This document shows, piece after piece, positions 25,225 through 32,916 of a stretch of DNA of 64,000 bases; the first letter of the stretch is position 1; the number at the start of each line of letters is the position of its first letter. The DNA is from Streptomyces anulatus (GTDB lineage: Bacteria; Actinomycetota; Actinomycetes; Streptomycetales; Streptomycetaceae). The notes below the pieces were generated by a model. The model did not search any database. It worked only from the letters and a program-made list of their open reading frames with translations, and was not told the origin of the DNA. Where the stretch lies: positions 1 to 64,000 of the forward strand of contig NZ_BMVK01000025.1 in assembly GCF_014650675.1 (NCBI RefSeq). Reading direction: 5' to 3'. A program made the position numbers and the translations under genes.

Positions 25225-26493
25225 TCAGCCCTGTTCCCGCACGGAGGCCGCGACGGCCTTCGACCAGAGGGCGAGCGCCTCGTCGATCTGATCGCCGGTG
25301 ACGGTCAGGGCGGGGATCATCCGGACGGTGTTCCCCCAGACCCCGCAGGTCAGCAGCAACAGGCCGAGTTCCGCGGCGGCCTGCTGGGCCCTGCCCGCGG
25401 TGTCCGGGTCGGGTGACCCGTCGGGCCGGCGGAACTCGCTGCCCAGCATCAGCCCACGCCCGCGGACGTCGGCGACGGCCGGGGTCTGCGCCGCGACGGT
25501 GTGCAGGCCGCGGGCGAGCCGCATGCCCTGCTCGGCCGCGTTGGCGACCAGCTTCTCGTCGCGGATGACGTCGAGGGTCGCGAGGGCGGCCGAGCAGGCG
25601 ACGGCGTTCCCGCCGTACGTACCGCCGTGCGAGCCGGGGCGGGCGAGGCTCATCAGGTCGGCGCGTGCGGCGATCGCCGAGAGGGGAAAACCGCTCGCCA
25701 GGCCCTTGGCCGTCACGAGGATGTCGGGGGTCGCGTCCCCGGTCTCGTATTCGTGCGCCCAGAACCGCCCGGTGCGGCCGAACCCGCACTGCACCTCGTC
25801 GAGGACCAGGACGATGCCGTACCGGTCGGCGCGTTCGCGCAGCCCGGCGAGGAAGCCGTCGGGGGCGGGAACGTACCCGCCTTCGCCCAGTACGGGCTCC
25901 ACGACGAACGCGGCGGTCTCCTCCGGGGCGCTGGTGGTGGCCAGGACCCGGTCGAGGCCCCGCAGGGCGTACTCCACCGCGGCGGACTCGTCCAGGCCGA
26001 GGTCGAAGGCGTGCGGGAAGGGCGCGACCGAGACGCCCGGCATCAACGGGCCGGTGCGCGCCCGGAAGCGGGAGCCGGCCGTGGTCAGGGAAGCGGCGCC
26101 CATGGTCCGGCCGTGGAAGCCCCCGTCGAAGACGACGGTGCCCGTTCGCCCGGTGGCCTGCCGGGCGAGGCGCAGCGCCGCCTCCACGGCCTCGCTCCCG
26201 GAGTTGGCGTAGAAGAGGGTGTCCAGGCCCTCGGGCAGAACCTCGCCCAGGCGTTCGGTCAGGGTGAGCAGCGGTTCGTGCAGAACGGTCGTGTACTGGC
26301 CGTGGATCAGCCGGCCGGCCTGTTCGCGGACCGCCTCGACGACCCGCGGATGGCAGTGACCGGTGCTGGTCACGCCGACGCCCGAGGTGAAGTCGAGGTG
26401 GCGTCGCCCCTCCGCGTCGTAGAGGTACAGCCCTTCCCCTCGGACGGCGGTGACGGGAGTGGCCTGCTTCAGTACGGGTGACAGCCGGGGCAT
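25225..26493 (-). CDS. PLP-dependent class III aminotransferase (cluster gene)
   Basis: 422 aa from ATG 26493. Full-length class III fold. The PLP lysine is K263 in VTAKGLASGF, the pyridine-contacting D232 lies in LDEVQCGFGRTG, and the phosphate site NSGSEAVEAALRLAR is present. It resembles GABA/ornithine aminotransferases, which act on omega-amines or aldehydes. It directly follows the reductase-terminated NRPS gene (64 bases), so it could convert the released amino aldehyde to a vicinal diamine or supply an unusual amino acid. The first option is an inference from context. Confidence 0.9.
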   Translation of the reverse strand: MPRLSPVLKQATPVTAVRGEGLYLYDAEGRRHLDFTSGVGVTSTGHCHPRVVEAVREQAGRLIHGQYTTVLHEPLLTLTERLGEVLPEGLDTLFYANSGSEAVEAALRLARQATGRTGTVVFDGGFHGRTMGAASLTTAGSRFRARTGPLMPGVSVAPFPHAFDLGLDESAAVEYALRGLDRVLATTSAPEETAAFVVEPVLGEGGYVPAPDGFLAGLRERADRYGIVLVLDEVQCGFGRTGRFWAHEYETGDATPDILVTAKGLASGFPLSAIAARADLMSLARPGSHGGTYGGNAVACSAALATLDVIRDEKLVANAAEQGMRLARGLHTVAAQTPAVADVRGRGLMLGSEFRRPDGSPDPDTAGRAQQAAAELGLLLLTCGVWGNTVRMIPALTVTGDQIDEALALWSKAVAASVREQG

Positions 26494-26557
26494 GGTTCAC
26501 CTCACGGTTCGGGGACCTGCGGCGGGAGCCTGCGGCCCGGGGCGGGAGTACGTGCGT

Positions 26558-29500
26558 TCAGTGGCCGGCGGGGTCCGGCCGGGGCAGGAAGCCGGACTCG
26601 GTGGCCCAGGCCAGTGCGGAGGCCCACCACCGGGGTGTCGGTGCGGTGAACCGGACCCCCAGCCGGTCGAGTACGGCCAGGGTGTGCGAGGAGTCGGTAC
26701 GGATGTTGCGGTCCTCCAGCAGACTCCAGGCCGCGGCCAGCCGGACCTCCTCGGGGTGATCGCCTTCCGCCCGGTCCAGCGCGGCTTCGAAGTCCTTCGC
26801 GTCGCACAGCTCGATCCGGTGGCCGGACCGCCTTATCCAGCCCACCAGTTCGTCGTGGGCGACCTGGTGCGGGGTCTCGACGTGGTGGGCCCCGGGGGCC
26901 GCGTCCGCGTACAGGGCCAGAGCCGCGATCCCCGCGGCCACCGTGTCCACGTGGCTGAAGGCGAACGTCGCCCCCTCCAGGCGCGGGGCGGCTCCGGCCA
27001 GCAGATAGCCGCGCAGGGTCTGGTAGACGCGGTTGGTGGCGATGCCCCCGTGGAACGCGCCGGTGCGGCTGTGGGCGGCGACGTGGCCGCTCCGGTGGAT
27101 GTGGCAGCGGCGGCCGGAGGCGGCCCAGGCGCGGACCGCCTCCTCGGCGAGGAACTTGGACCGCTCGTACGGGGTGCGGAAGTGCTGGCCGATGTGCAGA
27201 TCGGCCTCGCTGAACCGGCGGTTGGGGGCCGCGGGGTCGATCCCGCCGGCCACGGCGAGGGTCGAGATGTGGTGGAACCGGACCCCGCCCATGGCCTCGG
27301 CGTCGATCCAGGCCAGCAGCCGCCGCACCCCGTCGTGGTTGGTGCGCTCCAGTTCCTCGGGCGGAGCGACCAGGCGGACGTCGGCGGCGGCGTGGACCAC
27401 GACCTGGGCGTCCCGGGCGAGGGCCCGCCCGGCCTCGGAGAGGCCCAGCCCCTCGCGACCGATGTCCCCGGCCACCACACGCAGACCGGGCGGGACGCGG
27501 CGCAGCCGGCCCGCCGCTTCGTGGTCGCGCTCCCCGCGTACCAGGCAGGTGACCTGCGCGCCGCGCTCCAGCAGGGCGTCGAGGAGGTGCCCGCCCACGT
27601 ATCCCGTCGCCCCGGTCAGCAGGACGCGGGCCGGTTCGCGCACCACACGGACCGCGGGGGACGGGGCGGGGGGCGCCCCCAGGTGGAGGGGCTGCCCGGA
27701 GGTGGAGCGGGCGAGCCGGGCCGGGCGGGACGCGGTGGTGGCGGCGGTGGCCGCGACGACCCGGGCGAACCGGGCCATGACCCCGTCGGCTTCGGTGTCG
27801 GCGACGTCCGGCCGGGCGTGCACGAGGTCGGTCACCAGCCTGCCCTCGACGATGCGGGCCGTCAGCCGCAGCCGGTACACCGGGTCACCGCTGGGGCACC
27901 GTGCGGTGCCCACCTGTTCCGCGGCGGGATACCAGCCCAGAGCCGGCTCGGCCGGCAGCCGGAACGTGCCCAGGAAGTTGAACGCGACCTCGGGGCGCGG
28001 CCCTTCCACGTCCATCGGGAGCAGGCGCGCACGGCGCAGCCGGCTCTCCGCCCCGGAGACCCGCTCCGCGATCCCGGCATCGGGCGCCGCGATCCCGGCG
28101 TCGGGCTTCGTGCCGGCCGCCGTGGCCGGGAGGTCGGCACTCACCCGGGTGATCGCGGTGAACCAGCCGACGGTGTCGAGGTGTTCACCGGCGGTGTCCC
28201 GGCCGTGCGTCTCCACCTCGACGAGCGTCCGTGCGGCGGGGGGCCGGCCGGAACCTCGGGGTCCGTCCCGGTCCGCGTCGAGGGCGACCGTGTCCGCGAA
28301 CGCGGTGAACAGCAGCGCCTCCAGACGCCGGGACCCTCCGTACCGTTCGACGAGACGGGCGGTGGCCTCCTCGTCGAGGCCCCAGCTCACCGTCCCCGGC
28401 GGGGGAGGCGGGCCGGACCGGCCCCCGGACGGCGGGGTGCCCGGGCCGTTGCCGGGCAAGGGGTTCACCGGCTGCGCCGGCCCGGGCCTGCTCGCGGCCC
28501 ACCGGTAGAAGTCGGCCGCGGGCGGCAGACCGGGCGGCCGGCCCGACAGCGCGGCACGGTAGGCGTGAGCCAGGTCGTCCAGGACGACGCGCCACGACAG
28601 CCCGTCGACGACGAGGTGATGGGCGATCAGCGCCAGCCGGTCGTCGGCGCCCGGAGCACCCGGGAAGAGATGGAAGCGGATGAGGCGGCCGGCCTCGGGG
28701 TCGAGGCTCCGCTGCAGTTCGGTGCCCAGGGCCGCGATCTCCTCCGCGATGTTCCCGGGGTCCTGGATCCGGGAGAAGCTGACGAGGTCCAGGTCGCCCA
28801 CCGGCCGGGGAGCGCCCGGCCCGTGCGGGCCGACGGGACGGCGCAGCGCGGGGTGGCGTTCCACCACGGCCGCCGCCGCGATGGCGAGGGCGGCCGGGTC
28901 GACGCTCTTCGTGCAGCGGAGCAGCACCGACTGGTTCCAGTGGCGGGGGTTGTCGACGCCCTGGCCGAAGAACCACCGCTGGGCGGGGGCGAGCGCGCCG
29001 CCCCCGACGGGCAGGTCCGTGGCGGGGCCTTCGGCATCGGCCTGCGGGGCCGTCGCGCGTACGGCGGACGCCAGACGCCGGGAGGTGGGATGGCGGTAGA
29101 AGTCCGCGTAGGCGGCGTGGTGTCCGTGGCGGCGCAGCTGGGAGACCGTGCGCATGGCGAGTAGGGAATCGCCGCCCAGCTCCAGGACATCGGCATCCGG
29201 ATCCACCGAGGGCAGGCCCAGGGACTCGGCCCAGAGCTCCGCTATCTCCTGCGCCAGCGAAGACACTTGGGGCCCGGACGGCGGCGGGCTCCCGGCCCGT
29301 CCGGCCAGCACGGCGTCGAGGGCGGCCTCCAGCCGGGCGGTGTCCAGCTTTCCGTTGGGGCCGAGGGGGAACTCCCTGAGCACGATGAGCGGCTGGGGCA
29401 CGGAGTACGCGGGCAGACGGCTGTTCAGGTGCGCGCGCACGGCGTCGAGCAGCCGGGGCTCCTCCACCGCGCCGTCGGCGGGCCGGACGGCGGCCAGCAG

Positions 29501-30970
29501 CCGGTTGCCGGTGGCGGTGTCCCGTACGACGACGGCGCAGCTCTCGACGCCGGGGACCTGCCGGACGAGGTGCTCGATCTCGGTGGGCTCGACCAGATAG
29601 CCCCGGATCTTGGTCTGCCGGTCCAGCCGGCCGAGGAAGACGAGCTGCCCGTCGGAACGCCGTCGGCAGAGGTCGCCGGTGCGGTACGTACGGGTTCCTC
29701 GGTGCGGGACGAAGCGCTGTGCGGTCTGCGCGGGCCGGCCGAAGTACCCGGCGCTGACGCCGCGCCCCCCGATGTGGAGGTGGCCGGGCTCGCCTTCGGC
29801 GACGGGGAACCCGGAGCTGTCGAGCAGATCGAGGGTCGCCTCGCCCAGCGGTGTGCCGATCGGGACCGTCGCCTCGTCCTCCGGCAGTTCCCCGGCCGAC
29901 GTGGCGAGGAAGCAGGCCGCCCCGACCGTCGTCTCGGTGGGGCCGTAGTGGTTGAGGAGCCGGTGGACACCCTCGTCGTGCAGCAGGGAGGCGCCCAGGG
30001 ACCGGGGGAGGGCCTCGCCGCCGAGGATCAGCGTTCCCGGGCGGTAGGGAGCCGTTTCGTGCCGCGGGTCCGGGCGGTCCCTCCAGAGTTCCGCCATGTG
30101 GGAGGGGGTCGTCTTCACGACCGAACACCCCGCATCGCGCAGCGCCGCCCAGCAGGTGGGGGCGTCCCGGGCGTGCTCGTCGCCGACCACATGGGTGCGC
30201 CCGGCGGTGGCGAGGGCCAGCAGCCAGCTGGTGTGCCCCAGGTCGGCGGCGAGCGTGGTGAGGTGGGCGACGCACGGCGCGTCCGCCTCGGTGAGCTCCA
30301 GCCTGTCGCGCAGGGCCAGCGCGTAGTGCACCGCGTTGCCATGGGTGACGACGACCGCCTTGGGCTCGCCGCCCGAGCCCGAGGTGAACGAGAGATAGGC
30401 GGGATCGTCGCTTCCGACGCGTGGAGCGGAACGGTCGTGAGGAGTGGGACGGTCCGGTGGGGGCGGTGCGAACGGTGCGGCGAGGAGGACGTCGGGGTCG
30501 GTGTGTTCGACGTACCGGACCCCGGTGGCCGACAGGGCCCGGACCTCCTCGTCCGGCAGTGCGGTGGTGGTGAGCACCCCGGCGGCGCGTACGGCCGCCA
30601 GCCTGCGCAGCCGGTCCTCCGCGCTCCAGGCCGTGTCGAGCGTCACCACGGCCGCACCCGCGCGGAGCACCCCGTGCAGCAGCACGAACAGCCGGCTGTC
30701 CCGGCGGCCCAGGATCGCCACCCGGTCGCCCGGCCCGATGCCCGCCTGCCGGAGTCCGGCGGCGACCCGGCCTGCCGCGGCCCCCAGTTCCGCGTACGTG
30801 ATCACCCGGGCGTGGTCCGTGACGGCCGGGCGGTGCGGGTGGAGCCGCTCGGCCCGGTGGAGGAGCCCGTACAGGGTGGAGGTGTCCGTGGCCGGTACCG
30901 CTGTGCGGCCTGGTGGCGTGTCGGCGGGTATCGGCCGTAAGGACCAGGGGCTGGTGGCGGACGTCGTCAT
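26558..30970 (-). CDS. Single-module NRPS, adenylation-carrier-epimerisation-reductase (A-T-E-R)
   Basis: 1470 aa from ATG 30970, overlapping the previous stop (ATGA). Adenylation domain, about 30-550: SFTSGSGGEPKAVVVTHGN, HYGPTETT, YRTGDL, GRLDRQTKIRGY, NGK. Carrier, about 570-640, with Ser602 in LGGDSLLAM. Epimerisation-type domain, about 655-1080: APAQRWFFGQ, HHLVVDG (784-790), VETHGRD, DTVGWFT (932-938) and FNFLG (997-1001), the last being diagnostic of epimerase rather than condensation domains. Thioester reductase, about 1113-1470: LLTGATGYVG and catalytic Y1268/K1272. There is no condensation or thioesterase domain. Predicted chemistry: load one amino acid, epimerise, then release by NADPH reduction as D-amino aldehyde or alcohol. 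Codon 11 is TTA. Confidence 0.92.
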   Translation of the reverse strand: MTTSATSPWSLRPIPADTPPGRTAVPATDTSTLYGLLHRAERLHPHRPAVTDHARVITYAELGAAAGRVAAGLRQAGIGPGDRVAILGRRDSRLFVLLHGVLRAGAAVVTLDTAWSAEDRLRRLAAVRAAGVLTTTALPDEEVRALSATGVRYVEHTDPDVLLAAPFAPPPPDRPTPHDRSAPRVGSDDPAYLSFTSGSGGEPKAVVVTHGNAVHYALALRDRLELTEADAPCVAHLTTLAADLGHTSWLLALATAGRTHVVGDEHARDAPTCWAALRDAGCSVVKTTPSHMAELWRDRPDPRHETAPYRPGTLILGGEALPRSLGASLLHDEGVHRLLNHYGPTETTVGAACFLATSAGELPEDEATVPIGTPLGEATLDLLDSSGFPVAEGEPGHLHIGGRGVSAGYFGRPAQTAQRFVPHRGTRTYRTGDLCRRRSDGQLVFLGRLDRQTKIRGYLVEPTEIEHLVRQVPGVESCAVVVRDTATGNRLLAAVRPADGAVEEPRLLDAVRAHLNSRLPAYSVPQPLIVLREFPLGPNGKLDTARLEAALDAVLAGRAGSPPPSGPQVSSLAQEIAELWAESLGLPSVDPDADVLELGGDSLLAMRTVSQLRRHGHHAAYADFYRHPTSRRLASAVRATAPQADAEGPATDLPVGGGALAPAQRWFFGQGVDNPRHWNQSVLLRCTKSVDPAALAIAAAAVVERHPALRRPVGPHGPGAPRPVGDLDLVSFSRIQDPGNIAEEIAALGTELQRSLDPEAGRLIRFHLFPGAPGADDRLALIAHHLVVDGLSWRVVLDDLAHAYRAALSGRPPGLPPAADFYRWAASRPGPAQPVNPLPGNGPGTPPSGGRSGPPPPPGTVSWGLDEEATARLVERYGGSRRLEALLFTAFADTVALDADRDGPRGSGRPPAARTLVEVETHGRDTAGEHLDTVGWFTAITRVSADLPATAAGTKPDAGIAAPDAGIAERVSGAESRLRRARLLPMDVEGPRPEVAFNFLGTFRLPAEPALGWYPAAEQVGTARCPSGDPVYRLRLTARIVEGRLVTDLVHARPDVADTEADGVMARFARVVAATAATTASRPARLARSTSGQPLHLGAPPAPSPAVRVVREPARVLLTGATGYVGGHLLDALLERGAQVTCLVRGERDHEAAGRLRRVPPGLRVVAGDIGREGLGLSEAGRALARDAQVVVHAAADVRLVAPPEELERTNHDGVRRLLAWIDAEAMGGVRFHHISTLAVAGGIDPAAPNRRFSEADLHIGQHFRTPYERSKFLAEEAVRAWAASGRRCHIHRSGHVAAHSRTGAFHGGIATNRVYQTLRGYLLAGAAPRLEGATFAFSHVDTVAAGIAALALYADAAPGAHHVETPHQVAHDELVGWIRRSGHRIELCDAKDFEAALDRAEGDHPEEVRLAAAWSLLEDRNIRTDSSHTLAVLDRLGVRFTAPTPRWWASALAWATESGFLPRPDPAGH
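30938..30940 (-). promoter_or_regulatory. TTA (bldA-dependent) codon 11 of the NRPS gene
   Basis: Codon 11 (Leu in PWSLRPI) is TTA. In Streptomyces the only tRNA reading TTA is encoded by bldA and accumulates late in growth, so the codon delays translation. Its position near the 5' end is typical of genuine bldA targets. Confidence 0.85.
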
Positions 30971-31551
30971 ACCGGTTTCCCTTCGAGGGGGGTCCCCAGG
31001 CAGGCGGGAAGGGTCTCGGCCGCCAGGTAGGCCGTCACGGCGGCCCCACCGCCCAGCCGGCCCGCGACCTCCCACCCGACCATGCGGTGCAGCCCGTCGA
31101 GGTGGATGAGTCCCTCCCGGACCCGTACGTCGGAGTAGTCCGGGTGGTCCACCGGGCGGGCGCTGAGGTAGACCGCCGTGAACGCGGCACGGGAGAGCCG
31201 GTCGAGCTTCGCCGCGCAGACCGGATTGGCCTCGGCGTATCCGGCCGGATCGGCACGGATCAGATCCGCGGCCCGACCGACCGTCAAACCCGTTCTCGGT
31301 ACCAGTTCACGCGCACCGCCTTCGCTCAGGTGCCAGGGCAGAACCACACGGAGAATATCGGCCCGGCCGAGTTCGATTCGATACCAGGAACCGAACAGGG
31401 AATGCGCGCGGCGCAGATTTTCCTCGCCGTCCTCGTTGGTGTTCGCCCTGTGCGGGCGGTCCGCCGGATGGTCCCGCCCATAAACACGCAGAACTTCGGA
31501 GAATGCGACGGCTTCCACAGCGCTCATGGAAGATCTTCCCACAGTCGTCAT
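30967..31551 (-). CDS. DUF6309-like protein of unknown function (cluster gene)
   Basis: 194 aa from ATG 31551, which overlaps the oxygenase stop (ATGA); a second Met at 31527 follows GGAAG and is an alternative start. The signature stretches are PHRANTNEDGEENLRRAHSL, VVLPWHLSEGGARELVPRTG, ANPVCAAKLDRLS and GLIHLDGLHRMVGWE. I recall such proteins as DUF6309, found beside secondary-metabolite genes, but no function is known to me. The HLDGLHRMVGWE segment, rich in His, Asp and Trp, could be a ligand pocket. Its coupling to the genes on both sides implies a stoichiometric partner role. Confidence 0.75.
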   Translation of the reverse strand: MTTVGRSSMSAVEAVAFSEVLRVYGRDHPADRPHRANTNEDGEENLRRAHSLFGSWYRIELGRADILRVVLPWHLSEGGARELVPRTGLTVGRAADLIRADPAGYAEANPVCAAKLDRLSRAAFTAVYLSARPVDHPDYSDVRVREGLIHLDGLHRMVGWEVAGRLGGGAAVTAYLAAETLPACLGTPLEGKPV

Positions 31552-32396
31552 CGGCCCACCGCTCCCGGAAACTCCGTGAAGTGCCGCTCATCGAACAGTT
31601 CCGGCCATTGCCCGCTGCCGAGGCCGAGTTCCCTGGCCCGGGCGAGCATGTATCGCCAATACGGTTTCACGGGCCGCCACCGCGCACCGGTGCGGCAGTA
31701 GGAGGCGTCGACGAAGTACCGGTCGCGTCCGGCCAGGGGGGACAGGGCGGGGCGACGGGCATGGAAGACCGCCGAGTTGATCAGAACCGTCGAACCGTGC
31801 GGCAGTCTGTCGATCACCACCTCCCCGGGCAGCGCGGTCGTGCCGAGCGCGGCGCGGAAGTCCTTGGGCACGTCCTCGCGGTGCGATCCGGGCAGCACGG
31901 CGAGGCTGCCCACCGCCTCGTCCAGCCCGCCCAGGTAGTGCAGCGCGTGCACCATCGGTAACGACCTGTCCCCGAGATCATTGGGTTCATGGTCGTGATG
32001 CCACGGTTTGCCGGAATCTCCGGCCCCCTGCCGCTGGCTGTGCAGGTGATGGTGGGCGAACGCGCCGCCCATGACGTCGGCCAGGACGGTCATCAGGGGT
32101 GGGTGCACCAGCAGTTCGCCGTGGGCGGGAAGCTCCAGCTCCAGCACCGGCGGGCGGGCTCCCGCCTCCGGTCCGGTACTGCAGGCGATGGAGCGGGCGC
32201 GCAGCCCCTCGTCCATCCACCGGTCCACCTCGGGCACCAGACGCGCCAGGAGCGGAGGGGGCAGGAACGCGGGGAGGACCAGGTAACCGCGTTCCTCGAA
32301 GTTCTTCCGCTCTTCGGTGGTGTCGCCGCGGGGGCTGACCCAGGGGTCCGTATTTCCGCCGAATTCCGTTCCGGCGGGACTGAAGGATGATCGCAA
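31548..32396 (-). CDS. Phytanoyl-CoA dioxygenase (PhyH) family Fe(II)/2OG oxygenase
   Basis: 282 aa from TTG 32396, with GGAGCGGAGG upstream. The metal ligands are H133 and D135 in WHHDHEPND, and H212 in SAVFHARRP, with an Arg downstream for 2-oxoglutarate. LPGSHREDVP is typical of PhyH hydroxylases, which commonly hydroxylate carrier-bound or free amino acids and alkaloid scaffolds in actinomycetes. It is the first gene of the seven-gene set and overlaps the DUF6309-like gene. Codon 146 is TTA (31959-31961), a second bldA codon in this operon. Confidence 0.88.
   Translation of the reverse strand: MRSSFSPAGTEFGGNTDPWVSPRGDTTEERKNFEERGYLVLPAFLPPPLLARLVPEVDRWMDEGLRARSIACSTGPEAGARPPVLELELPAHGELLVHPPLMTVLADVMGGAFAHHHLHSQRQGAGDSGKPWHHDHEPNDLGDRSLPMVHALHYLGGLDEAVGSLAVLPGSHREDVPKDFRAALGTTALPGEVVIDRLPHGSTVLINSAVFHARRPALSPLAGRDRYFVDASYCRTGARWRPVKPYWRYMLARARELGLGSGQWPELFDERHFTEFPGAVGR
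31959..31961 (-). promoter_or_regulatory. TTA (bldA-dependent) codon 146 of the PhyH gene
   Basis: The Leu codon in DRSLPMVH is TTA, in frame with start 32396. Together with the TTA in the NRPS gene it makes bldA control of the operon likely, because this is the promoter-proximal gene. Confidence 0.85.
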
Positions 32397-32916
32397 GATG
32401 TACAGTCCTCCGCTCCAGAGGTTGAGTACATTTCTCTTCGCGTGCCTGGCATGCTCGGTGCGCTTCGCATTCTTCGCCGAGGATTGCTCGGCTTTTGCCG
32501 AAAACCGCTCGATGCCGGCGTCGGAGTTCGGGCCGGACGGCCCAGAGCGTGGAACGGGGAGTGACGCTATCCCGAGGTGACCCGGACCACAAGCAATGAT
32601 TTTCGGTCACCGAATTCGATCATCGTGGCTGCTGGTCACCCTGCCGGCCGCTGCCGGTGCAAGGGAATGCCGAGGAATTCGGCTTGCCGGCTCCCGGGGT
32701 GGTGGCGCGCGGTATGCGGCTGCGTGCGGTGCGCGGCTGCGCCCCGGCGTGAGGGCTGCGCCCCGGTGTGAGGCTGCGTCCTGGTTCGCGGCCGCGTGTG
32801 CGTTCCGGTCCGTCCCGATGGCCGGTTCGCCGTCCCGGGCGGCTTCCCTGCCCGGCGTGCCCCCGCCGCCGGGTGCCTGGCTTGAATTATTCGAACGTTC
32901 GAGCGAATATCGAAGA
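32397..32916. other. 520-nt divergent intergenic region
   Basis: It separates the biosynthetic operon (minus) from the mutagenesis operon (plus). 32397-32620 is less GC-rich and probably holds the cluster promoter. It includes an inverted repeat GGTGACC (32576-32582) / GGTCACC (32605-32611) that could bind a regulator. 32690-32800 has imprecise repeats of GGCTGCGxxxCGG. 32881-32916 holds the palindrome before the ImuA-like gene. No gene is seen. Confidence 0.5.
32891..32902. promoter_or_regulatory. 12-bp palindrome in the mutagenesis operon promoter
   Basis: TCGAACGTTCGA is a perfect palindrome 14 bases before the predicted GTG start of the ImuA-like gene. Both half-sites equal those of the actinobacterial LexA box (TCGAAC-N4-GTTCGA), but the four-base spacer is missing. 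It may be a degenerate SOS operator or another factor's site. Its position fits damage control of imuA-imuB-dnaE2. Confidence 0.5.

Noticed and set aside
26655..27480. Treating the C-terminal reductase as a separate SDR gene
   Set aside because: The frame is continuous with the carrier and epimerase domains, with no stop or internal ribosome binding site.
28185..30275. Alternative minus-strand frame inside the NRPS gene
   Set aside because: It is a Pro/Arg-rich shadow of the A-T-E region; the NRPS frame has complete conserved motifs throughout.
32891..32902. Canonical LexA SOS box
   Set aside because: The four-base spacer between half-sites is missing, so I report it only as a LexA-like palindrome.
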